NCBI GenBank assembly: GCA_000697665.1
Contig: KL197745.1
Span: 106,442-170,441, forward strand
Reading direction: 5' to 3'
Source of the DNA: Jaapia argillacea MUCL 33604
Lineage: Eukaryota; Basidiomycota; Agaricomycetes; Jaapiales; Jaapiaceae
DNA: 64,000 nucleotides
The notes under the pieces were generated by a model. It saw only the letters and a list, made by a program, of their open reading frames with translations. It did not search any database and had not been told where the DNA came from. Below, in pieces: positions 1 through 11,112 of the stretch; within the stretch, counting starts at the first letter, position 1; every line of letters starts with the position of its first letter. The translations under genes were made by a program, and so were the position numbers.

Positions 1-896
1 ACTTATCAATCTCCCTCTCGACAGGATCGATCTCGCGTACGTCCTCCCATACCTCCCATTTTCGCCCACTAATCCCTACGCCCTCACGTAGCTGGGACAT
101 AATCGCCCGATTCGGCCCTTCCCACCCAACACTTCCCCCATCTTTCTACTCCGATTTCACCAAAGTCGCTTTGGACGAAGCTAAACATTTTTCGTTATTA
201 CGAGCGAGGTTGGAGGCTTTATCGCCTAGTACGCCGTATGGGAGTTTGCCTGTGCATGCTGGGTTGTGGGAGAGTGCGTGGGTTACGAGGGGGTCGTTGT
301 TGAGTAGGTTTGTGTGGCTATATGCGTCCTCGATTGTGTGATGATGTTGATTGATCTGTGTGTGGGGACTTGTAGGCTGGCGATTATACATTTGGTGCAT
401 GAAGCTAGGGGTTTGGACGTTAATCCCAAGACTATCGAGAAATTTAGGAGAGCGGGGGATAGGGAGAGTGTGGATGTGATGGATATCGTACATAGAGACG
501 AGGTCACACACGTTTGTGCCGGCCATAGGTGGTTCGTATGGTTATGTGAACGGGAACCTTGTCAGTCCCGTCCTTCAGCATCTCCGAATCCAACCGATTG
601 TTAACTCGATTCCAGCTGTAGAAGGAAAGGAACTATGGACGGGCAAAGGTATCGATCCCGTCAAACGGTTTAGAGAAGAAGTGAGGAGGTATTGGAGGGG
701 CGAGGTGAAGGGTCCGTTTAATGTTGAGGATAGGGAGAAGGCGGGGTTGGGGAGGGAGTTTTACGAAGAGTTGAGGGGGGAACTTGGGGTGGGGTTGACG
801 GAGAGGGTGGTGAGGACGAGTAGGGAAGATGGGAATGGGGAAGTGGAGGAGGTTGGTGAGAGGTTGGCTGGTGTGAAGGTTGGGTATGAAGTGTAG
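1..896 (+). CDS. DUF455 (ferritin-like) family protein, 5' partial
   Basis: Exons read as 25-36, 92-308, 376-560 and 616-896; the 5' end lies outside the window. The joined protein carries the family run IDLAW-DIIARFG, then FYSDFTKVALDEAKHFSLL, LPVHAGLWESA, LAIIHLVHEARGLDV, a RDEVTHV block, RWFVWLCERE and a terminal KGPFN motif. The paired DEAKH and RDEVTH acidic/histidine motifs are the expected di-metal ligands of this ferritin-like fold. The cellular role of the family is poorly defined. Exon 25-36 is only 12 bases long but restores the conserved IDLAWD sequence exactly. The 560/616 junction is the least certain; it gives REP-S-VEGKE and keeps the frame. The stop is TAG at 894-896. Confidence 0.8.
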
Positions 897-1599
897 TGTT
901 GGTGAGTGGTGTCTATCTCGGTGGATGAAGGACGTTGTATTGATGACTCGTCGTTTGGGGCTCAGATGATGGTGAAATCCGGACATCTTTATCAACATTT
1001 TGTGAGAGTCACTTGGCGGCGCGAAGTCTGAAGTGGGCTCCGTGAATTGGAATACTGGCCCCAGCCTCTCCGATGTGAGATCGTCATAAAGTCCACGAAG
1101 GGTCTGGTAGCCCGTGCCTTTCGGCGCACTTTTGTCTGTGGTATTCTGGGTGTTACATCCCAGCTACAGTACTTACTGTGGTTTCACTGAGTCCGCTGGA
1201 GAAGGGTGCCCATGGTACTTACCGCCCATCTGTTGGTCAGAGGCTCAGAGCAGGGGGAGGAACACAACTCCGTGTGGTTTCCACGTGGCTCTCCTCGGGT
1301 TCCATGGCTTGTCGTACATTTCGAGTTCCTTTGTTCCATCCGATAATAAAAGCCCTTCAAATCATCCATGTCTATCACTTAGTGGAACTTCGACCTAACT
1401 CCATCCTCTTCTCTTCGGAGAGGTATTTATGCTCAAAAGGGCAAGTTCTCACAGTCTCTCCGTCCTAGTCGATGTACTTATCTGGGCCAACTTGAATGCT
1501 CATCTCAGTTGAGCGGAAGCACTCTCCTTGACCACACAATCCTGTCTCGATAACGTTGAGCCATCAGACCGTGGAGTCCGCTCGTTCTTCATGGAATGC
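897..1599. other. intergenic, no gene seen
   Basis: About 700 bases between the DUF455 stop and the TATA box of the next gene. Short open frames are present on both strands but none has family-like content. It presumably holds the terminator of the first gene and the upstream promoter of the carboxypeptidase. Confidence 0.6.
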
Positions 1600-1606
1600 T
1601 ATAAAT
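1600..1606 (+). promoter_or_regulatory. TATA box of first carboxypeptidase
   Basis: TATAAAT lies 42 bases before the ATG at 1648. The second carboxypeptidase has the same box at nearly the same distance, which supports a real core promoter shared by duplication. Confidence 0.6.
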
Positions 1607-1647
1607 GAGGCTGCCATTCGTAACTTGTGGTGTGACCACCCCCGGGT

Positions 1648-4544
1648 ATGCTCCCGCAGATTTTGACCTCTTTCCTGGCCTTGACTCTCATCACCGAAGG
1701 ACAAACGCTGGATTCCCCCATACCCAATACCTGGCCTCAAAACTACTCAGGGATCCCCTCTAGCTCGTACAGTCCCGAATGGCAAGCTTGTAAGTGATAT
1801 TGTTGCATTCTACGACGATTCCTCAGGTTAATGACTATTCTGCAGACTACGAGGTAACACGGCCTTTACCCAACGTGACTTTTCCGTTATCCCGAAGTTT
1901 TGCTGGGAATATGGCCGTTAATCGTCCTGGTCACCCGAATGACACGCTATTCTTTTGGGGATTCGAGAAGGACGCAGGATCGCTAACGGCACCTGCTGGT
2001 GACCGAGTTGACGAGCCTTGGCTAATTTGGCTCAATGGAGGGTAGGACTCGTGTTAAAGATCCGACTTTCGCAATGCCAACTTTCTCGTTTAGCCCTGGT
2101 TCTTCGAGTCTCCTCGGGCTCTTCCTCGAGGTGGGTGAAAATCTCATCTTTTTCGCCTTTGTGCCCACACCGTACTAGAATGGACCTCTCCACGTCGCCG
2201 ACGATTATTCGATAGTTCGTAACAATTATAGCTGGGATGGACTAACGGATACGATATGGGTGGATCAGCCAGGTAAGTCCGACAATTTCTCCCTCCGCTG
2301 TGTGGACCTCGGACCTGACTCTTAGGTCCTTAGTCGGCACAGGATTTGCTACCGCCGATAGCGATGGCGGTTACAGTATGTCACCCCCAAAGTCCGACTT
2401 GAGAGATCTGACGCGGATTTCCAGTCGCCGACGAAGACCATATGGCAGAAGATTTCGTACGCTACGGTTTATTTCACCAATCTATCCATTCTCCCTGAAA
2501 TCGGCTCTTCTGTCCTCAGCTTGGTTTTTTATCAAACTTGGTTTCTGTCTTTCCGTCGTTAAAGGTTCGTCCTTTGTACCTGACTGGAGAGAGTTATTGT
2601 GGCGTGTACATTGTGAGCCTCTGACTTATTGTGCTAAACCACTCTGACAGTATTATTCTAGCCGTATATCACCAAAGCGTTATTCTCTGCTTCCGATCCA
2701 CCCATCAAGCTGAGAAAAGTTGCAATCGGCAATGGTGCTATTGGATCCCTCCCTGTATCTGAGGATCTGCCTATAGTCAGTAACCTGCTGAACCGCTCTA
2801 CGCAGTCGCCGATCTCGTTCTAATTACTCGTTGATCAAAGCTAACTGTCATTGAGACTTACCCCCAACTCATCAATTACGACCCCGATGTTTACGATTGT
2901 TTCAAGACTCTGTAAGCTGTTTCTCGATCAAGTAGTCCGACGACTCACCCACGCCGATCCTTACACCTAGGCATCATCTCTGCGGGTACGACCTTAACCT
3001 CACGTATCCTCAAGACGGCTACTTCCCCACAGTCCCACTCTATCAAAACCCCGAGCCCACCGCCACTTTCACATCCTCACCACTCATCTACAGCCCTGGC
3101 GGCCCCACGAGACGGAAAGATTCTTGGGCTGGGATGTTTTCAAAGAGGTATGCGGAGAAAGTGGGGAGAGGAGAGATTGCGAAGATGGATATCGGAGGGG
3201 ACAAGGGTCGGGACTGGAAGAGGGAGATATCTGGGAGACCGAATAGGACTATCGACCCTTGGTATGGATGTCACCTGTGGGATGAGATGGTGGATTATGC
3301 AGTGAATTATTCGTTCCCTTGGAGTATGTTCCTTCGTCATCGAGAATTTTCGTATTGACCGATGTTGGATTGGATAGATCTCAGTGGTGTGTTCAACGTC
3401 TGTGTTTATGGCGAATCGACGACTTTTGTCCGGTGGGCTGATGCTTTTTGATCCAGCCCTACTTCATTCCTGATGCGCTCAATACGGAGGCACACCAGGA
3501 CCCGAGCGTCTTTTTGAATGGTACGCATTCACTGGCCTTGCTACCGCACTTCGCATCGGTACATTATCTTCTATAGATCCTCAAACTCGCGCCGCTCTGC
3601 ACGCGCCGACAAGTAAGAACTGGACGGGAACCTTCGATTATCCTTTCGGATCGACGTACAATTTCTGTGAGTCTTCCCATGTCGTCGCTATCAGGCGAAC
3701 GTTTATCTATTATCCCTGTTTTCCTGGTTTCTAGCCGAAGGGTCGAATCGATTTGGTGATCCGAGTCTCGAGTAAGTCTCGCGCCTGTATAATTGAGCCC
3801 AATATCGATGTCATTCCCCATCCTAAGACCCATGGCATTCTTAACGGAACTGGCAATGAATGCTAGTATCCGGAGTGTAGCCATGATTTTCTATTCTGGG
3901 AATGACGACTCCTTAGTTGCACACCGAGGTACTGAAGGTGAGCAAGCCCTGAAAACTTTTGAAGTTCCGCTCGTCTGAAATTTATGTTGCCCAGTTGTGA
4001 TTCAAGTGCGTTCCTGTGCGACCCCACTCGTCCTTGACTTAACCTTTGCATAGAATACAACATTCGGTGGTTTCCAAGGTTTCACGAGAAGACCGTCCAC
4101 TCCCTGGTGTAAAGACAACGGGGAGTTTGCTGGGATCATCCATCAAGAGCGTAACGTCACATATGCCCTCTTCGCCGGCGCCGGACATGCTGTACCACAG
4201 CAACAACCTGAATCCGTGAGTACTTACCACATTGGAACAATCATCATTCGTGGCTGATGTGAGTGTGCCACCCCTAGGCTTACGTATTCCTTCGAGAATT
4301 CATTCTGGGTTCAAATCCAACAGGTCTAGTGCTCAATACCACACGAGGGTCAAGCGTAGTTGGGGGAGAGAATCGGCTTCTCGCAGAGGATGTGCTTCCT
4401 GGAGTTGACGCCATCTTTTATGGTTCTGGAAGGACTGCTTCATCAGCGGTAGCGCCGAGTGCGACTATCGATCGTTGGCAGAGCTTCATAACGACTGCAG
4501 CGGCTACAGCTTCCTCTTGGTGGGCTGACCTTGATGGTGGATAG
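1648..4544 (+). CDS. secreted serine carboxypeptidase (peptidase S10), tandem copy 1
   Basis: Predicted to remove C-terminal residues from peptides outside the cell or in the vacuole. The ATG at 1648 opens a hydrophobic signal peptide (MLPQILTSFLALTLITEG). About a dozen short introns follow. Landmarks in order: SRSFAGNMAVNR, FFWGFEK, WLIWLNGG joined to PGSSS (oxyanion-hole region), VDQP-VGTGFATA, catalytic serine in LTGESYCGVYI, YGCHLWDEM, catalytic Asp region YSGNDDSLV, and catalytic His in GAGHAVP. The family usually reads NGGPGCSS; here the Cys is Ser, as in the neighbouring copy. Several N-x-S/T sites fit secretion. The tail after GAGHAVP is Ser/Thr/Ala rich and ends SSWWADLDGG. It is a tandem duplicate of the gene at 5225-8101 in the same orientation. 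Confidence 0.88.
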
Positions 4545-5179
4545 GTTCTGTACATATGATGCTCTCTGAGAGATATCTAGATATGTTTTCAATCGTGGCT
4601 TTGGTGTCTTGGGGATCACAATGCTCGTGATATCTCATATGGCCTTTGCGTCAGTCCGGTTTCTAGAGTGTTTACCGGATAGGCCCAGATTTAGACTTTG
4701 AACAAATGTTGCGAACCCCTACTTCACTGACGACTGCACCACGAGCACCGCGTTCATCGTAATGCTACATCACCTGGCATCATGTTTCTGCTCATCTTTG
4801 GCCTATGAATAGGGAGCTGTGCTCTGCGAAGGGCCTTCTCCACATGCTAACTTGAAGGTTTCGGAAAGTTATCCTACCAACACCGTGGACTCATTGAATA
4901 CCAATGAATTCCAAGTTTCCTTCTCCGTCTTCCAAGCGTCACCAGATACATCACTTGTCTGTTGCCAAAGGCTCTCTGGCCGTAGGATCTATCCATGGTG
5001 TTAGCCTTATTCGTCCTATGCTCGGTTGGACACGTGTAGCTACTAGTACTGCTTGTCGCCTACTTTCCATGACCCTTCAAACGCTGCTTCCATCTTGCGC
5101 CCTTGTGGTCCTGCTTCGACTTTCGTAACCCTTCGATCTGTGGTGCTGCGGGTTGTGGAGCGGACCTTGGGATCCATCA
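4545..5179. other. intergenic between tandem carboxypeptidases
   Basis: About 630 bases with no recognisable gene. It separates the stop of copy 1 from the TATA box of copy 2. Confidence 0.6.
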
Positions 5180-5186
5180 TATAAAT
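5180..5186 (+). promoter_or_regulatory. TATA box of second carboxypeptidase
   Basis: TATAAAT lies 39 bases before the ATG at 5225, matching the arrangement upstream of copy 1. Confidence 0.6.
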
Positions 5187-5224
5187 GCGAGCAATGATGG
5201 AGTGTCGATTACAGTACTCGCTTG

Positions 5225-8101
5225 ATGTTGTTGAAAGGTCTGACAATCATAGCATATCTGGCCACTTCTGTTATTGGCCAAAATCGTCATGGCCCTGTAC
5301 CGAATACGTGGCCACAGAACTACTCTGGAATTCCGGCATGCAGCTATAGTCCGGAATGGCAATCTTGTGAGTGTCGCCTCTCTCTGGGTTACTGTGATGC
5401 AGAAACTGATGCCCATCTTGAAGACTTTGAGGTTACGGAGCCGCTCGCTAATGTGACGGCGTCGTTATCCCGTAGTTTTGCTGGAAATATGGCTGTTAAT
5501 CGTCAGGGCCATCCCAACGACACCCTCTTCTTCTGGGGTTTTGAGAAGGAAAACGGGTCGTTGACTGCAGCTGAGGGGGAACGCTCTCACGAGCCTTGGT
5601 TGATCTGGTTAAATGGAGGGTACGTGAGGCTGCTCCGCCTCGTTGGAGGGGACGATGTAACGATTAAACTTGACAGTCCTGGCTCGTCGAGCTTCTTGGG
5701 GTTCATGGAAGAAGTGAGTTGCGCGTTTTCTCGCCTGACACAATGCGATTGATTGACGTTCTTTAGAATGGTCCCCTTCACGTCACAAATGATTACTCGA
5801 TCGTGTTGAACAACTATAGCTGGGACAAACTCGTGGATGCATTCTGGGTCGATCAGCCAGGTATGTCTCCATGTAGTCCATCATAGAGGATCTCGATTCT
5901 GAATCGACCATCAGTCGGTACAGGATATTCTACAGCCTCTAGCGACGGAGGATATAGTAAACTTTTTCTTTCGTGGCCGCCGCTATATCCTCATTCACTT
6001 TTTAACAGTTCCTGATGAAGATCAAATGGGTCAAGATTTCGTAGGTTTCCATCCAGATTACCCAACCCTCTCACTCATTCGCCTATAGCTCGGCTTTTTG
6101 TCAAATCTGGTCGCTGTCTTCCCATCTTTGAAAACTAGGCCCTTCTATCTTACTGGAGAGAGCTATTCCGGCGTTTACATCGTGAGTTTTCTGTCACCCC
6201 TTTTTTCGAGTGCTCATATGTCGCGCCTTCCAGCCGTATATCACAAAGGCGATATTTTCAACTCCGAACCCGCCGGTGAATTTGAAGAAGTTCGCCATTG
6301 GAGATGGTGCAATCGGATCCCTTTCGGTGTTTGAAGAATTGCCCACCGTTTGTCTCGTTTGTTGGGGTAACGAAGGGGCATTGGTACTCACTCTTTCGCT
6401 AGCTGACTGTCATCGAGACTTATCCACAAGTCATCAATTATGACCCCGACGTTTTCAACTATTTCAAAACACAGTAGGTGCCACTCGTGCCTCTTTGTCC
6501 CACATGTCATCAAACCCCACCTATGATCCAGGGAGCATCTATGCGGATATGACCTCAATTTGACCTATCCCCAGAATAGCCATTTTCCTCCTGTACCCCT
6601 CTACTATCCCGGCGGCACGTCTGGGGGCGCTTTCTTCAACCCTGGCGAGTTTAGTTTGCGAAAAGACTCTGTGCAGAGTGTTATAGCCAAGAAGTACGCG
6701 GAGAGGATAGGTGCTCGCGAGATCAGCCCGCGAGATTTGGAAAACCGAGAGGAAAGCCGACAGCAATGGAAGCGGAGCCTGGTTGGGCGACCGAATGGGA
6801 CTATCGATCCCTGGTATGGGTGCTACTTGTGGGACGAGATGGTTGGCTATGCTGTGAACTATTCGTTCCCGTGGAGTGAGTTTTCAGCTATATCGTTCGT
6901 GATTCTCTCAGTAGGAGTAATAACTTCTCTTCCCCGAAGCTTTGAGCGGTTTCGACGTGGGTCATTTCATTCCAGTCTCAAAGCCCGGATTCACGAATCT
7001 TGTCCCAGCCCTACGATATTCCCGATGCGCTTAATCCAGAGGCACCACTTGATCCGAGTGTTTTCTTGAATGGTTGGTGATAGTAACGATATCGACGTCT
7101 CCTTTGGGCTCACATAGTACAGACAATCGCACTCGTGCCGCTTTACACGCACCTACCAGCAAGAATTGGACGGGGAGCTTCAGCTATCCCTTTGGATCTA
7201 CTTATAATCTTAGTCCGTCCACCTTCCCCGATTGTGGCCCTTCGTTTCAATTTCATAGTCGGATATAGGTGTAGGTTCGAATGAGTTTGGAGATCCGAGT
7301 ACGTTCACATTTAGTTTTCTTCGTCTCGCTGATGTAACTTCAACCTTCGTTGCCAGGCGTCGAGTGAGTCTGCCATATTGTTTTGATTGTCCTGATTTGA
7401 GATCTCCACTTTAGGTCGATGGCATTCTTGACGGAATTGGCGACCAACGCAAGTTTGCGTAACGTGTCGATGGTTTTCTACTCTGGAAATGACGATGATC
7501 TTGTGGCCCATCGCGGAACAGAAGGTGAGCCCCGATTTCGTCATAACATTAGTCAACTATTTCTGAATCTGTGATGTGTTCAGTCGTCATACAGGTGAAG
7601 GCGCCTCCTCTTGTGACGTGAAACGCCTACTGACCGTCATCGTAGAACACCACATTCGGTGACATCCAAGGCTTCACCAGAAAACCATCGACTCCTTGGT
7701 ATAGAGATGATGGGACATTGGCAGGTATCGTCCACCAGGAACGAAACCTGACGTACGTCCTCTTCATCGGGGCTGGACACTTGGTGCCAGAGTGGCAACC
7801 GCAAGCCGTGAGTGACACACTATCCTTACGAGTATGCATCAGTATCTCAGTTTTCGTTCTGCAGGCTTATGTTTTCCTCCGAGAATTCATTCTCGGATAC
7901 AATACGACTGGGCTGGTGGAAGGCAACGCTGTGGTTGGTGGAGAGTCTTCGACCCTCGGGGAAGGTGTCATTCCGGGTACGACGGTCATCTTCTATGGAT
8001 CGGGCACGACGGTATCGTCTACCTCGGCCCCGAGTGCAACCATCGCTTCTTGGGCTAGCTTCTTGGCGACTGCTACGGTGATATCGACGCCTGCTCCTTG
8101 A
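5225..8101 (+). CDS. secreted serine carboxypeptidase (peptidase S10), tandem copy 2
   Basis: Same exon plan and motif order as the upstream copy. The ATG at 5225 opens MLLKGLTIIAYLATSVIGQ, a signal peptide. Key motifs: SRSFAGNMAVNR, WLIWLNGG joined to PGSSS, VDQP-VGTGYSTA, catalytic Ser in LTGESYSGVYI, YGCYLWDEM, catalytic Asp region YSGNDDDLV, and catalytic His in GAGHLVP. The residue after the nucleophile motif is S here and C in copy 1. An internal stretch (VPLYYPGGTSGGAFFN, then KKYAERIGAREISPRD) differs in length from copy 1, suggesting divergence after duplication. The C-terminus is Ser/Thr/Ala-rich and ends STPAP. All catalytic elements are present, so it should be active. Confidence 0.88.
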
Positions 8102-8950
8102 TATCTATCCCATGTAGAGACTTGCATGCCCAATTCGACGCACCCTCGGGATTTGACGGCGGACGAAAGGTGGGAATGATGATTGCGTATCTGCCGGAAG
8201 CACCGGGATTACCTATCGGTACATCATCCAGGTTGCCAAGACTCGGATAGGGTTTGACAGACTCATGGTGGACGATATCGCCCTCTTCGATTGGATACCG
8301 GACTGTTGTCGATGCGGTTGCAAATGACTGCCTTGAGGAGACAGCCTGGCGAGACCAACAACCTTAGTATGTATAGGCAGGCACACAGTCAATCGAACTT
8401 ATCGTCGTCGCACACTAAAGTAAGAAAAGGCGAAGGGTCAGAAGGGCACTTCCGTTTTACCGAACATCAACTGTTCGATATCGACCTCCGCGTGCTTTGA
8501 CGAGTCCAATTCGGGAACGTGAGAGGTTCATTTCGAGCTGCTGTGGCGCTCCTGCTGAGATTTGTTTGTTTCATCCTCGTATTCAACCAAAGTTTGCTTT
8601 TAATCTCACCAAAAATTGCTGAGTTGGGTACTCCTCGCAGCGCGATGAGGGTCTCTAGATCCCGATGCTACGCAATACTGGTCATTTTTTGGACTCTGCG
8701 CCGAAGATATTGACTAGCTTGATAAGGTGCATGCCTTATCGCTCCCCGACAGTTCCTTGTGCGAACTCTTTCCTTATCTCCAGGAAGTTGTTGCAGGGAT
8801 CCATAGGCTCCAAAGGGAAGGTGTTTCCCCCTGGGAAGACATATGATACGAGATGGAGGGCACGAAACCTTGGACCCCTTCTTCTCTCCCAACCCCTCCG
8901 AGTAATCCTCCTTCTCTTGACATCCACCTATTCCTCAATCCTTCTGAGGC
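8102..8950. other. intergenic, promoter side of permease
   Basis: About 850 bases without a recognisable gene. The last 80 bases before the permease ATG are pyrimidine-rich (CT-rich runs near 8880-8940), a common feature of fungal promoters and transcription starts. Confidence 0.5.
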
Positions 8951-11112
8951 ATGTCGAAGAGTGAGAAATCTGCCACAGTCAGCACTGTGCCTGTCGACCG
9001 CCGTTCCGATGGTAACCCTCTCAGCGTACTCCGGCATGCGGACGACGCAAAGCTAGCTGAACTAGGATACAAAGCTGAATTTAAGCGAGAGTTTTCGGTA
9101 ATGCATACTCCGTCTCTTACAATCCCAATGTCAACCTTCTGTCCCTCAGCTCATCGAGACCGTCGCCTTCGCATTCTCCATCATGGGGGTTGTGGCATCG
9201 GTATCGTCGACCTTTTCATTTCCGCTAGTTTCTGGAGGCCATGTCGGGATGGTGTTCGGCTGGTTGATTCCATGCCTGTTCGTCTTGACAGTTGCCGCCT
9301 CGATGGCAGAATTAACCTCTTCAATGCCGTAAGTCGATCGCGACCAATAGCTGAATACTCTCGTACTGACGGGGTTGGTACTGAAGCACGAGCGCTGGTT
9401 TGTACTACTTCTCTGCCAAACTTGCACCCCCTCGTTGGTCGGCTCTGGCGAGTTGGGTTACAGGATGGGCCAACATAACTGGCCAAGTCACCTTGGTCTG
9501 TTCGATTGACTTCACATGGTCTGTCTTCTCCTCTGCAATGGGACCCGATCTGCTGAATTTCACATCCTTCTAGTGCTCAAATGATTACGACCGCCATCGC
9601 TGTCGGATCAGACGGTGCTATCAGTCTTGGTGCCGGACCCACATACGGCATCCTTTGGGCCATCCTCATCGCACACGGTCTAGTCTGCTCAGCAGCAACG
9701 AACGTCCTCGCTCGCCTCAACCTAGCTTATGTCCTAATCAATGGCGAGTGGTATGTCTTCTGCTGGTCGCGAACACCTTGATCCTAGTTTCTCTCTTTTG
9801 GTTCGTGTTTGCAGTGGGAACGACCATTGCAGCTATTATTGCTCTATTGGTCTGTTCTGGAGGAAACAAGGTCTCAACGCATGACGCGTTCACATTGTTT
9901 GAGAATAACACTGGCTGGGCAAACAGTATGATTTGATTCGCTCGTGTGCCCCCATTATACTTACGATTCGCATAGACGGATGGGCATTCTTACTTGCGTT
10001 CACCGCCCCTATGTGGACGCTGACTGGATGTACGTGAGATTAATATTGTCTTTTCCTGATTCCTGCTGAGCTTTCATTCACGTTCTCTAGACGATTCTGC
10101 CGCCCATATCTCGGAGGAAGTATCTGGAGCAGCACGTGCTGCTCCAATAGCTATCCTCGTTGGCGTAGCAGGCACCGCTGCCCTTGGATGGATCCTGTTG
10201 ATCTCTGCATCCTTCGCCACCAGCTCTGTGTCTGGACTATTGACGACCACACTTCCCCTGCCGATGGGCCAGTTATTCCTCGACGTCCTCGGGAAGAGAG
10301 GTATGTTGGCAATCTGGAGTTTGATTATTGTTGTCCAGGTTTGTCATACGGTTTCCTCGATCCAATCTGATGCTTTTGGAAAGCAAATACTAATAGCCAC
10401 TTTGCTCCTCATAGTTTGTTACTGGGGCTGCCCAAGGCGTCGATGCATCCCGTGTCGTCTTCGCTTTCGCTCGCGATAATGCTCTACCAGGATCTCGGTG
10501 GTGGAAGCAAATCAATAAACGAACCATGACTCCCGTTAATGCTGTGTGGCTTGTAATGCTCCTGGCAGGAATCTGTGGTCTTCTTGGGTTCTCCGTCACT
10601 GCTCTATCTTCCTTAGCTGGGTACGTGTCCCTCTTCCCTCAAACTTGTATCTCTGATTTCTTACGAGGACATCGAATTAGAGCGTCCGTAATTGGGTTGT
10701 ACGTCTCATATGCAACACCCATCTTCCTCCGGATCACCTCTGGAAGGAACAAACTCGTCCCTGGCCCTTTCTCTCTAGGAAAGTGGTATATGCCCCTGGG
10801 CATTGTTGCTGTCTCTTGGGTAGTGTTCATTGTGGTGTTGCTGGTATTCCCTCCAGCATCGACTGTGACGCCTCAAAGCATGAGTAAGTTCTGTCGTCAA
10901 CTCAGAACTCGAATAGTGGCTCAAACAAGCTTTCATCAGATTATGCGGTGGTATTGGTCATGGCTGTCTTCGTTTTCGCTGCGGGTTCGTGGATACTCTC
11001 AGCCCGTCACTGGTTCTCGGGCCCTATCTCCAACGTTGGCACGGACTCTGAGACGACTACGTACGATGAGAAGCAGCTGGCACAGAATCACTCCACTTCA
11101 GATTCAGATTGA
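8951..11112 (+). CDS. amino-acid/GABA-type permease (APC family)
   Basis: A polytopic membrane transporter, probably with 12 membrane segments, importing amino acids or GABA. The ATG at 8951 gives MSKSEKSATVSTVPVD, then ADDAKLAELGYKAEFKREF, the typical cytoplasmic lead of fungal UGA4/choline-GABA permeases. Family landmarks follow: FSIMGVVASVSSTFSFPL, GMVFGWLIP, TAASMAEL-type segment, YYFSAKLAPP with GWANITGQV, DGWAFLLAF-MWTLTG, and SAAHISEEVSGAARAAPIAI, a hallmark loop. Next come RVVFAFARDNALPGSRWW and TPVNAVW. The C-terminus is polar (SETTTYDEKQLAQNHSTSDSD). Some eight short introns interrupt it. The stop is TGA at 11110-11112. Substrate cannot be fixed from sequence alone. Confidence 0.87.
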
